In this document: in pieces, positions 23,426-35,110 of the stretch
Position numbering within the stretch: position 1 is the first letter of the stretch
Layout: the number at the start of each line of letters is the position of its first letter
Assembly: GCA_027924585.1 (NCBI GenBank)
Contig: BSBM01000753.1
Coordinates: 23,812,001-23,876,000, forward strand
Length of the DNA stretch: 64,000 nt
Origin: Larix kaempferi
Lineage: Eukaryota > Streptophyta > Pinopsida > Pinales > Pinaceae
Reading direction: 5' to 3'
Notes under the pieces: generated by a model
The model's database searches: none
Told to the model about the DNA's origin: nothing
Seen by the model: the letters and a program-made list of their open reading frames with translations, nothing else
Made by a program: the position numbers and the translations under genes

Positions 23426-26400
23426 CTTGGATTCCGTCAAGATGGATTGTTGATTTAATAAATTAAGCGATTACCTTTTATTGTGAGGTTAATATAACAT
23501 GTTAATGGAGTAGAGGTCCATTGTTTAGCATGTATAAAAATATCACCCACATATCACCGTTAACCTCCATAAGCTCTCCTATGTCAATGGACAATTGTTG
23601 AAACTCCTCCACATATCACCTCCCATTATGTTATGCATGTGTTGGAACAAGCATATCTTATCTTGCATGTAATCTCCTTCAATTGGTGGCAATGTGGTGG
23701 TCGGATCAAATGCCACCCACCTAAATCCTAACTGTCTAAAACTCTTCCTCAACCCCCAATCCAAGGGAATATATCTATTTAATGGTTAATAATAATATAG
23801 TATTAGACCATTAGAGTGTCGTCTATCTGCAAGCAACGAGGTGAGAGAACTCATATTAATGTATAGACTTAAGTTCAAAGCCTTCCTTTGGCATGATTGC
23901 AAATATAAACCTATAAATATAAGAAATATATCTCATATATATATATATATATATATAATAATAAAATACTATCCAAATTATTGTATATAATTGTTATTAT
24001 TATATTATAATATAGCTATATTAAAACAAAAAATACAAATAACAAAAACATATAAAATAAATACAAAATATAGCAAAAATATATAAAACAAAAACAAAAA
24101 AACACAAGGTGTCAAATGGGGGGCATTTTTCAAGGTTCTTGTGTGTTTTTTGAGGGGCGCTTTGATCTTGAGCATGAGCTTGCTTGGATAAGGCCCCATA
24201 ACCAAATCTGATCTCTTCATTTATGTAGATCATGCTTGATTAATTGTTGGGTATTGGTTGTTAGGAGGGGGTCATTTCTATCAAATCACGGGAAGAAATG
24301 GAGGGCATAGAGGCTTAAGGACAGCATAGAGCCCGTACATTGCATCATATTATAGATGCTCTCTTTCAAAGAGGACTGTGGACTACTGGGAAAATTATGT
24401 GGGTGATATGCTGCTCTCAAACAATGATTGTTATCTTATTCCTTGAGACTTTCCATTACCATCAAATCATATTCATTTCTGGTAGCATATCGATTTGAAG
24501 AAGGAAACAATATTCCTTGTGTGGGTTGAATCTGATTGAAACACATTGATTTCCCTTGAAGAATACATGTTCATCAGTTTAAGGTTGATTCTTCATTGTG
24601 GAGTTTGTATGATTTTGCAGAAGCAGTGTTTAGTTGGGAAGAAGGTTGTAGGTTCATCTAGGAGGGATGCATATTCATCTGGAGGGCCAAATCAAGTTGG
24701 TAGGGCAACTAATTGCTATGTGGAGGTAATTTTATGCCTCTAGGAGCAAGTATTCATTGGGATGTCACATGCTACAATGTAGGGTGAGTAATGGAAGGGC
24801 ACATCACCTTGGAAGGGCATAATCTCTATGGGTGAGTTTCTGAAGCAATTTGAGGTTGTATATCTTATCGATGTTGCATGTGCTCGTCATTTTTCATGGT
24901 ATCCCACATCTTTTTCTTCAGTATGCTCTTCATTTTTCAAGTACAAAAACCCTCCTTGATTCATTATGGATAGTTGTCAAACCCCTCGGTTCTCAAACAT
25001 AATTTAAATAAGTTCATGAAGTAGAATCTATCAACAACATCTGATAAATTGCATTTTAAAAACCTTGAGCTTTCCTTACTAGCTCTTGTTAATACTCCCC
25101 CCCCCCAAATTGTCTCTCTTACAAGGATTTCTACATCTTATACAATGGATTTCCCTTACTGACAAATACTATAAAAATGATGTTAGACAATTTCTAACAA
25201 ATGGTTAGCTAATATGATAGATTAGATCTAGTTATTATTATAATTTTTCAATTTTGTGGGTTTTTTAATAATTTTTCCAATTCCGAAGATGGCTTTTGCA
25301 TGAAACTATAGGTTCCCCTGAGATGATGTGACAACATCGTTTGTCACTCATGTACCTTTCTAACCTCACATAGAGGTACATCTGTACTTTGTGGGTTGAT
25401 GTGATAGTTCCCTCCCTCACTCTGGTACATGTGCCACGTAGATGTATTTATGTGCTTTGTGGGTAGATCTAATAACATCCACCTTCATCCATTAACTGGT
25501 CATTACAATCCTAAGCCTCATCCTAAGAACTTGGGCCTTGACATTTCTTGATAGGATTCTGCTGGAGAATCTCCTCTTCTATTTATTCCGAGTCCATACA
25601 AAACCTAGCACCAGAATGGATTCCTAAGGACAAGGCGACTACCATATTGAAATGCATCTCTGAATCATTGGAAAGGTGAATATTTTCTAATTTTTTTTCA
25701 TTTTCTCCTTAGATTTGAAGCATATTGAAGTGGCAACAATGCCATTAGAAGAATAATTTACACCATTTCCAAATCGGGGTAATAATAGTGACTCTAAAGT
25801 ATGTTGCGAGAGATATTCCCTTGAAAAGTTTACCTTCTAATCTACTATCTCCTTTCAAAATAGACCCTATATTGAAGCACGATTTTGTCTTCCCTTGGGA
25901 AGTACATTAAAGTTGCACCTATTGCATTAGAAGTAGAATATAGACATCATTTCTCAGTTAGGTTTATAATCATGATTTTGAATAGTATTCAAGAAGTTGT
26001 GGTTTTTTCGTAACTTTGGCCTAAAAACCATAAAGGAAAAGAGAGATCCATTGAATGTCAACTTCTCTTAATTTTGTTTTTAAACCCTAAATAGAAAGTT
26101 GGTTTTGTTGTTCCATTCAAGTACTTTTCACAAGCACATTATTCGAAAGTCCTTATAAAAATGAATTGGGAATCATAATCTATCACATCCCTGTAAAAGA
26201 AGTGGCATTTCTTCTCTTATTTGGCCTTGACTCTAGATAGATGGAATAAAAGGCATAAAATATATAAGACCTATGGGAAAGCATATACCTTGTTCTGAAT
26301 GTTTATAAAAAACTTGAAGGAACCTAGTGGCAAGACTTCAAACAATCCTAGGTGTGTAATTGCAAATATCAGAGATGTCTCCATCAAGTAAACCATCCAA

Positions 26401-28100
26401 ATTGATTAGCAGATTACAACTTAAACCAACACACAAGCACTTCCATATAAATAACTGGCTTATTTTCAGTTCCAACCACATAATGAAGGAAATCACAAGC
26501 AAAATACAAGCTCTTGTTGCAGTTTTTTCGGCCATGTTATCACACCATAGTAGCTGGGCTACCATGTTTACAGAGCAGATATCTGCAAATTTTTGCGCTT
26601 TGACTTTACAAAGCTTCATTGAGATCAGTTATGATGAGCATCACTATTGATGATCACTTACACATTAGAGCACCCTTATATTAGACAGTGTGTAGACCTT
26701 GTGCCAAGGATGAACCTCAAGACCTTAGATTTGATGACCGATACGACCTTTTGTTCCATACAGATGCAGTGCATTTTTCAGTGTTTCAGGCATAGTGTTC
26801 TCAGTGGTTATAGTTGGTTTAGATTACAAATGTTGATATATGACCTAGCATATATATGATGTGCATTAATGTTATTATTTTTTTGTTTAGGTCATTTTGA
26901 TAGCAATTACTTGGTATATGGAAATTATGATATGGCAGTATATTAATGTTAAAATTGAATTGGTTTTTATGGATTATATCTATTGATTATATTACTGACA
27001 TTTGGAAACTCTTGTTTTATACTTGGTTGTCTTTACCTTCTTATGAATGAGAACATGATCATTTCGTGTCTTTCCGACCTGCTAGCTAAGGCACCATTTT
27101 CACCTGTCTGCATCCATCGATTTGTCCTTTCCCCATTTATTGACTTTCACCTTGACTTGTGATATGGAGGATCTCCTTGCTTCTTCCTCTGTGTTGGACA
27201 TGCATCCATGTTATTTTTGTGTCTCGACTCTGAATTAGCAATAGAACTCGCCTTTGGTGAGTTGGATTTTATGCTATTATCATTCTAGTAGGTTTCCCCG
27301 ATGTGTGGTTTTATGCAGAATTACCCGTAGTAACTTGAGTTGTTCTTCACTAAAACCTGAAGCAAACTATACTACCTTGGAAACTATTGGAATCCCAATG
27401 AAAAGGGATATGAAATGGAATGCAATGAAATTCTTTGAAATGTAAATGCACCCCGGATGGAAGGTACGATTAGTTGTGCTTATAAGCACATGAAAAATAC
27501 CAAAGGGGTCCCAAAGGCCTAAAGAGAAATAGATAAATGCATGCTAAATCTAAATATTGTTGGCCAAAATCAAATGAAATTGAAAGGTCCAAATAAAGCA
27601 GTGTTTAAACAAATGCTAAATCTAAAGACTGTTGACCTTAATGGAAATGTACCCCAATGAGCCTACGGGTTATGATTTGAGATGGATTAAGGGACAACTA
27701 AATAAAAGTGTCCCCTAGAAACTCAAGTGACAGTTCTAGTAGTAGAATGTTTTCCAAGGTTGAATAAGCACTTCTCTAAAAAACTAATCCATTTGTGAGA
27801 CACCTCCATTCCTTGTGTACTTTGGTCTGACACATGCTTAAGTGTGTAACACCATGTCCTTCATCCAAAGTATCACAGTTTCAAGTCAATCAAGTCATCC
27901 CATTCATCCTAGCCTTGTATACTTAGCCTTCACCCTTTGCTAGAAATTTGATCATGCTCACAAACAAGTATGTTCTTGAGATTTTTCTTGAAAGTAAATT
28001 GTTTAACTAACCTATTATTACATATTAAATACCAGTGAAATGATGATCAATACTCTAGAGTCTTTCTAATGACCTCCACAGTCACAAGAAAGAACATACA
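23426..28100. other. Unassigned spacer
   Basis: I find no LTR pair, primer site or convincing protein. Frames of 60-96 codons near 24,550 and 26,340-26,860 show no known motif; the two near 26,340-26,650 overlap on opposite strands. A run of about ten C lies at about 25,098. I treat it as decayed intergenic DNA. Confidence 0.45.
23934..23957. repeat. (AT)n microsatellite
   Basis: About 12 uninterrupted AT units. Similar runs occur elsewhere in the window. Confidence 0.9.
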
Positions 28101-28191
28101 ACAAACCAACGAATAGTGAAGAAAGAGAGATGTTGTATGATTGTTCTACCCATAGCCAAAAGATCGACTTAGAGAAACTATAAATTTCAAC

Positions 28192-28410
28192 TGAAACATC
28201 TTGAAGAATAACAAAAAATTCCTAACATAAAGAAAATTAAACCCATAACTGAGCATATACACGGACATGATATAGTGATATAAACCCAAAAAACACCCCA
28301 GTCGAAACATCCTGAAGATCAACCAAAACTTCTTAAGAGAAATACTATTAAACCTAGAACTGAGCATACACGGACACAACATAGTAATATAAACCCAGAA
28401 AACACACCAA
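28192..28410. repeat. Two tandem 111-bp units
   Basis: The unit starting TGAAACATCTTGAAG at 28,192 recurs at 28,303. Both contain ACTGAGCATA, CACGGACA and ATATAAACCCA. It lies directly downstream of the pseudogene on the minus strand. Confidence 0.7.
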
Positions 28411-28455
28411 CTACATAGGAGAAACAACCCCCGATCACTAAAGAGCATAACAACA

Positions 28456-28980
28456 TTATAGTAAACGACCTTGAGTATTTTCTTTCAAAGCATTCGTTGG
28501 AGCATCAGGAATACGGAGGCACATGGATTGCAACAAGAAGTCAATCTTCTGGTTCAACTCCCTAGATTCGGCTTGAAGCGAGTTCTGCACCAGATCCTTT
28601 GGCTCCCCTCCATTCTCTTTTTCCATACGGTCACTAAGATCGCACCCCATCAAATTTTTCATTACCCAGTAAAGGGAAACAATTTGATTGTATAGGGTTA
28701 AATGGATAGCAGTGTTCCCCGTGTCCATGACCCAATTTTCCAGCTTCTAGCATTCCTCCTATAGGGTATCTTTAGCAAGCTTTTTCCAGAGCTCCTGCTC
28801 CACACCTTGGATTTCCTTATGCACTGCCGACAGTAGGTCCAGTTCAAAAATCCTAGATACCCTCCAAATTATCTTACGAGCACAAGAGACTCTGGGACTA
28901 TCCTCCAAAGGGATATCTTCCTTGTTACGCCTCTGTTGATGACCATAGGTTGTATTCACCTCTTCCTCCTGACGATTCAT
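28456..28980 (-). pseudogene. Unrecognised protein-coding relic, about 175 codons
   Basis: On the minus strand one frame runs from an ATG at 28,980 to a stop near 28,456, interrupted only by two TAG codons close together (near 28,756 and 28,744), each of which would be Gln with one C-to-T change. The composition is protein-like: acidic and basic residues alternate (EEEVN, RRNKEDIP), an amphipathic helical stretch is rich in Leu, Glu and Lys (LDLLSAVHKEIQGVEQELWKKL), and there is a single Cys-Asp segment (MGCDLSDRMEKENGG). I recognise no family. It could be an exon of a decayed host gene or part of an old element. Confidence 0.4.
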
Positions 28981-29369
28981 AGGGAAAATTTTAAGGGCGA
29001 AATTTCGCCAATTGGCTATTTTTGGGGCTTTTTTTCAAAAAATAAATTCACTATTTGGTGATTTTTAGTCTATAATATTGCCTATATTTACATAGACTAT
29101 GTTTTTTATCATAATATTCACCAAAATTTACAAGTTTCAGTAGTAAATTGCATGTTTCATATTTAATATTTTCCTACCTATCTATATATATATGTTTTTT
29201 TCAATCAAAAATAATTGCCTATAATACTATACTTAAGTATAATATTAGAATCCTTAAAAAATACCCTACTGACGATGGTCGTCCATAATACTTGTAAAAG
29301 TAAAGTTTACTTGTCGAAGTAATTGTACAATTATTGTTCCCCGTCAATTTACCAATTCACTAGCTTCTA

Positions 29370-29465
29370 TATAATTGTACAATTACACCAACAAAATCTA
29401 CAAAGATAATATCTATGACCATACTATGATAATTACCCTTCCCCATCCATCCCATCCTAGTACAA
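29370..29465 (-). repeat. Left arm of a dispersed inverted pair
   Basis: Its complement matches 35,015-35,110 closely. Shared blocks include GATGGGATGGATGGGGAA, GGTAATTATCA and GTAGATTTTGTTGGTGTAAT. The two copies are about 5.6 kb apart and in opposite orientation. Confidence 0.65.
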
Positions 29466-29471
29466 TGAAAT

Positions 29472-29662
29472 AATAAAAAAATAGTAACCTCACTATTCTT
29501 AATGTGCCACTTGTTTTCTTGTTTATTGAGAATGACTCTTTTAAATATTGTCTTCATTACTAATTATGGAAAAATAAATATTTATATGTTTTAAATCCGT
29601 AATAAAAAATTAGTAACCTCGCTATACTCAATGTCCCACTAGTTTTCTTGTTTATTGAAAGG
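29472..29662. repeat. Direct repeat, period about 129 bp
   Basis: AATAAAAAAATAGTAACCTC...ACTTGTTTTCTTGTTTATTGA at 29,472 recurs, diverged, at 29,601. Confidence 0.65.
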
Positions 29663-29989
29663 ATTGTTTTAAGCAATGAGGAATTCAGACATTACAATAT
29701 GTGAATAGAGAATTTGATATTTATATATTCATCGCTATATTCATTTTCTGAAACCCTGGATTTCTTTTTTCTGGTATATATGTTTGTGCAGTATTTGTAT
29801 TTCCTCCTACAGAGCCTGATTCTATTTTTCACAATGTCTACCTGTTGAAGAATAAAATCCATTACAAGGAATGCAATATTTCGGGTGGTTCGTTGCTTCT
29901 TGATTCAACAAAATAAAACGGGAATCCCTTTAGTTTCAAGTTGAGATCAAAGGTACATCGTTACTATTTTGCATATCATAGTGATTTAA

Positions 29990-30250
29990 GGCTTCTTCTT
30001 TTTTAGTTCAAATTCAATTCGTCTTTGAATGTTCTTTTCCTTGTCGTTTAGATTCAATGCTTCTTCTTCGTTTCCAGTGGCATCGACTTAAGTGATTTCA
30101 TTAATGAGTCAAATTTGATGCTTCCACTTTGTTTCCAGCAAACACGGTGCTTTGTTTATAGCGGCGCTGAATTAAGTGATTTCATAATGATTCAAATTCA
30201 ATGCTTCTGCATTGTTTGCAGCATATAGTAATTCATGGTTCAAATTCGAT
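29990..30250. repeat. Degenerate repeats around ATTCAATGCTTC
   Basis: Three diverged copies of a segment with CAATGCTTC...TTTCCAG and AAGTGATTTCATTAATGA lie at about 30,050, 30,113 and 30,196. The spacing is irregular and the function unknown. Confidence 0.4.
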
Positions 30251-30347
30251 GCTAACAAATAAGACAGATGATAAATTAGAATTTATTACATCCCTATTAA
30301 AACTCTCGTGGTTATAACTTTTTGTAATGAATTTGATTCAACAGTAT

Positions 30348-31899
30348 TGTAGGGACCCCCATTTGAGGGGTCGTCCCTAAAACTAATATGAAACTCATCA
30401 ACATAATATGACACAGGTTAGATCATATCAAAGATAGAAAACTGAATTACAATAAACAAATTTTCCTTAAGAAGATACAAGTGGGACCTCATACCTGTCA
30501 TTCGTCGGTCGATCCCGCTATCGGAGGAGTAGTCGCTGTCAATCCGATCCATCTAGCCCATTGTCGTCCGCATCTTTCAGAGGATCCCTCCAGAAAAAGC
30601 TCGTATAACCATAGGCGAAGCAACCGTTAGCTCCGCCACCCAACCATAGGCTCATGCTTTCAGTCGCATGGCCTCCCTCGAGCTTCGGGTCGTAGAGCTC
30701 ACACACATTTTTCAGAAATCCAGCTTGGGCTTCCCCTCCTCCCAGGATTTCTTAGCCAAACCCTTTAAATAGCAGCAAGTCTTTGAGGCACTCGAAAATT
30801 ACGACAATCATCCAAATTATGGGCCCCTTTCCCCTTCCCAATGTCTTCCTTATAAAGGAAAACCTCCTGCGACACATTTCGCTTCATGCACAATTATATA
30901 ATTATTTTTAAATTTTAAAAGAAAACATTCACCCATCCAAGTGTCATCTTTTCTAGGAGATGCACCTAAATCCCTAGGTTTCCTCAGGTCTATCCCCCAG
31001 ATACTTTAGTTAACTCCTAGCTTTTAGTTGACTAGGTGTCTAATCTTAGGATTCTATTTTGCTCCTAAATAATGATTTCTATTATTTTAAATGCTCAACA
31101 AAAATAACTATTCATGTGCAAATGCCTAAAATATTTTTATGCATTTGCTAAGTAATAATCTAGAGTTAATCTTATAAGTTTTTATGCAATTAAATTTAAC
31201 AATCAAACTCACTAGGATCACGGTGCTGCGCCGTTGGGATCCTAGTTACTTAATTTTAATTCCCTGACATGGCACCACTCCGTCGGGTCCATTCATCCAT
31301 GGTTTCCATTCCTTGCCATGGTACCGCATCGTTGGGTCCTTGCGTCCATTCTTTCTGTTCTCGACAGGGTACCGCATCGTCGGGCCCTTCTGCCACCATC
31401 GTTCCGTTTTGACTTGCGGGAACTCTTGTAGGGATTTTAGGAATCGTTACCATCCATCCTCCGTCTACATGCTATCTAGAAACTAATGGCACTGAGGAGT
31501 GAGTCCGTTCTCACTACGCGCCCCTCAACTCGTACATGACCAACTCCGTCGTGGCCTACCTCATATGCCCTCACGCATTCCTCTTTAGCAAGCGGATCAG
31601 TGCTTATCTGCTCATGCGTGGTATTCTTGTCGGAAGTCGACATCGTCGTCGCTCCCCCTGTGTGTGATTTAACCGTACTCTACGACCCTTCATATTCCTT
31701 TGTGTGTCCTTCGGTGAACTGTTTCACCTGTCGCTATACACATTTATCACAAACATATATCATTATTTTATTGATTTACAATTAATCATAATCATAAATA
31801 TAGTCAAAATAAAATCAAAGGATTATTTTATTAATGTTTCAAATAGTCGAGTCACTAAGCAAGTGCCCTCAATGTCTACAGTAGTCTAGGGGCACTACA
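30348..31899 (-). repeat. 3' LTR of gypsy remnant F
   Basis: On the minus strand it starts TGTAGTGCCCC and carries TTCCTTTATAAGG (TATA) near 30,850. It aligns with the LTRs of H and H2 across most of its length but is clearly more diverged. Confidence 0.8.
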
Positions 31900-31990
31900 T
31901 ACACCCCTACTTATTTAGAACTTCATCCCGAAGTTTAGAATAAATGCGGAAAGCTATGATGCATCTCAGTTGCGTCCTCCCAAGTCACAA
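31900..31990 (-). pseudogene. Gypsy pol C-terminal scrap in F
   Basis: The minus strand reads WEDATEMHHSFP and then a stop, followed by a purine-rich AAGTAGGGGTG before the LTR. A Trp-Glu-Asp-x-x...FP ending is typical of the tail of Ty3/gypsy polyproteins. It identifies the H/F LTR family as gypsy. Confidence 0.6.
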
Positions 31991-32438
31991 AGCTAGGACT
32001 GTAGCTGTCCTACAATACTTTGACTTGACCAATCAAGGCTAAGCATTTAAGCTAGAACTGATCAATCAATTATCCCAGTCCACACATATAAGTCAATTCA
32101 TTAATTCATTTATCAACTATAGTCATGCACATCATCAGGTGATTCTCCCTTATTAAGACACATCCTAACTCGAAGGGCCACTTTATTGAAGTCTGTTCCG
32201 CCGGGTCACTCGACAGGTGCTCTTAAAGTGCATAGTCATTTTAGGGGCATTACATATTCATTCTATCTCAATCAGTCGAACATTCATATAATAACTAAAG
32301 TAATAGTTTCTATAAATGTCGTTCAATCATTTTCAAAGTAAATTCAAATGGTTCGTGTTTTACTTAGTCGGTTCATTTCAAAACTAGTACCCTCATTAGT
32401 CTAATCAGTTAAAGTACCAAGGGGGGCATTACAAGTAT

Positions 32439-32940
32439 ACAGTATAATTTTTTAGTGACAGGTGAGAGCTCTCCATTTCTTTTTGAATGAAATAGGATAT
32501 AGGAAATTTGTAGTGTTATTTACACCTTCTCCAGCTGTTCATAGAATCTGGCTATTAAAAAAATAGATGTTTTGATTCTAGGTACATTATCCAATGTTGA
32601 ATTTTTAGGTTCTATCGATTTTTTTCCCTGCTACAAATTTTAAACACAAAATTTTTCCTCTTGTACCAAACTATGCTTTATACCACTAAGTGCTAACGAA
32701 AAAAAGTGTGAAGAGTTAAATATCAAAACAATTAGTGAAATATCAACGGTATCTGCTGAGTGCTTTAGCTTTGTTCTAACCCCATCTCTGATCTAGTCTC
32801 TTCTATTTACTAGACCAAACAATTATATGTTATCTGACACATTATCATAACTTTGTGACCATACTAACCATTTATGTTATTTCATGCATTATGCTTGACT
32901 TTTTTACAATAAGTATATGCCATATTTTATTTCTCTTTAT
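32439..32940. other. Unassigned spacer
   Basis: AT-rich, without a supportable feature. Confidence 0.45.
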
Positions 32941-32949
32941 AATGACTTC

Positions 32950-33311
32950 AGATTTGTCTTCAAGATTTGTCTAAGAAGGAGGAGTATATATTATAGAAAG
33001 TGTTGTTAGAATTGGATGGTATTCTCATCGATAAGAGTGGAGAGGCATTGAAAATATCTAAAATTCCTCTTATCAAGGTCTCACTTGTCATGTTTCATAG
33101 CGATCTAGATGATGCTTTCCCTCGTCTTTTACTAGAGAAAACTCTAGATGACATTCGAAGAGATTCAAATTTTGAAATTATTTATATTGGCAAACATTTT
33201 AATAAATTTCCAAGGAATGTTAAGGACAAATGTTTTGGCCATAGTCGTGAAAGTTGGCAATTTGGATTGATTCTTGTTAAATTTCTATTAACATTAGATG
33301 TGCACCTTTGA
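32950..33311 (+). pseudogene. Possible exon relic, unrecognised
   Basis: The frame can be followed from an acceptor-like CTTCAG near 32,950 through a lysine/glutamate-rich start, across one TAG at about 32,994, and on to a TGA at 33,309. It continues recognisably for some codons beyond. Alternating hydrophobic and charged residues (LIKVSLVMFHSDLDDAF, FEIIYIGKHFNKFP) look like a beta-alpha fold and faintly recall thioredoxin-like segments of sieve-element occlusion or nucleoredoxin proteins, but no catalytic motif supports that. It may be a decayed host exon or a chance frame. Confidence 0.3.
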
Positions 33312-35014
33312 GAATCATGGTTGTCAACACTAGATGAAATTTTTCAAAAAGTCAATAAATATACTGAGAACCTTATCTTGCTCTTGTAGCATGTCGAAAC
33401 GTTCTAGTTATCTCAAACTTGCCTCTAAGAATTAAAAAATGAATAGTGAGATAAAAAAAGACATTATGGCAATTAAGCCTCTTTGAGTGCTCAGCGCGCA
33501 TATTAGAATTAGAGTGAAAGAAAACGCATAGCAAAATAAAGCTGAAACATTATATGATTTCTCCTTGCTTTATAGTTAGGTATGATTTTGAAGCAATATA
33601 ATATTTGATGGTGTTACATTTATTTATATATTCAAAAACACAATTTATATAAGAAAATTTCAATTTATTAAAAAAAATGACAAGATTTCCATAAAAATAA
33701 AAACTAGGGAATATTACTTTTAAAAAGAAATGGACATTAAGAATAAACATAAAACAGAGCACCAGTCGTGATAATTATCAGTGTGTTTTGAAAGTGTTAG
33801 AGGGTATCTATGATCATTTTGAATGTGGAGACATTATAATGATGGATTGAGTGCACATCCCTAGACGTATAAATCAATAGATAAACATAACCACTCATGG
33901 TTTCATGATTCAACAATCAAGAATCTGGTTAGTGAACATGTGCCTTCGTTATCTTGGGATATGTATACCTGTAAATTCATCATTACTCTCATACATCTTC
34001 AAGGGGAGGAATGATACGACTATAAGATTGCAATGGAGAAAAACTAAGAGGGATTAATGCGATTGGGTACTAAGAATAGAGAAAAAATAAATGATGCATT
34101 ATAAATATAGGATTAATGGGATTCAAGACCAGGAATAGAAAAAATGATTTAAAAAAAAGAAGATTAAGAGGGATTAATGGGATTAGGGGCCAAGAATACA
34201 ACAAAAATATTCCAAAACATTATAGATTGAGGCCAGGCAGTTACCATTGGAGATGTAGGAGAAATAAAGTTGGAGGTGAAGGTACTATACATTCAGACAC
34301 CAAGTGACCAATTATTTCCGATACAAGAGCACTCTTTCTATTATTTAAGGAACCTTTTTGTCCAATCGCAGGATAAACAAAGGTTTTCTATTTTCTCTTT
34401 TCAAACATAGAAAAGTTTCATATTTCATGCATAGAATATATGCTTTATATTAAAATATTTCTTATGAAGACATAAAAATTAGTAGAATTTATTCCAGGTT
34501 AAAATAGGGCAACTTTGCCGCATTACACAGAGATGGAATTTACTTTGATATTTCACCTTTTACAGAGCTTGGGATATTAATACATTTAACGACTACCAGC
34601 TTGAGCTCACAAACAAAGACTCTTCTCCTACATATACACGAGCTCTTCTACTACATATACACAGGATCTTCTCCTGCATATACATAGACTTGATTTTTGC
34701 TTCACCTGGAAGCTACTGAGTCACATTAGATACAAATCCAGGTTTTGGGGCTTCGCCATTTCTTGAAATTCCCATATATCATGGTGTGGAGAGGATTTGT
34801 CCAGGAATTGATGTCAAAATGATCATATATCATGAAGAGAGCCGGGGACCAACCATAAGACTCAACTATTTCTGATAAAACAATAAAGGAAACATAACAG
34901 AGGTGGTAAAGCAAAGTGTCATGACTTCCCAAAGATTTCATTTTGCTGTGATATGGGGTATGGTTTAGCCTATATATAGTGAGTGGCTAGTGAATTGGTC
35001 AATTGAATGTGATG

Positions 35015-35110
35015 GGATGGATGGGGAATGGTAATTATCACAGTATGGATGGATGGTGGTCATAGATATCATATGTACTGACTGTAGATTTTGTTGGTGT
35101 AATTGTACAT
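35015..35110 (+). repeat. Right arm of a dispersed inverted pair
   Basis: It matches the complement of 29,370-29,465, with a small local duplication of GGATGGATGG. A nearby TAGTGAATTGGTCAATTGA (about 34,990) also matches the other copy, but there on the opposite side. Confidence 0.65.

Larger units (their letters stand above)
30348..32433 (-). mobile_element. Element F: internally deleted Ty3/gypsy remnant
   Basis: A full LTR (30,348-31,899) of the same family as H is followed on the right by about 300 bp of gypsy 3' internal sequence and then by LTR-start-like sequence ending GGGGCATTACA at 32,433. AGTAT at 30,343-30,347 and 32,434-32,438 gives a 5-bp duplication. The simplest reading is a minus-strand element that lost almost everything between its 5' LTR and the end of pol. 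A second internal LTR-end-like junction at about 32,253 suggests more than one event. Confidence 0.65.

Noticed and set aside
25098-25107. Run of C as a possible element purine tract (minus strand)
   Set aside because: No LTR terminus follows in either direction.
26338-26650. Two overlapping frames of 93 and 96 codons on opposite strands
   Set aside because: No recognisable motif on either, and no splice-site or promoter context beyond chance.
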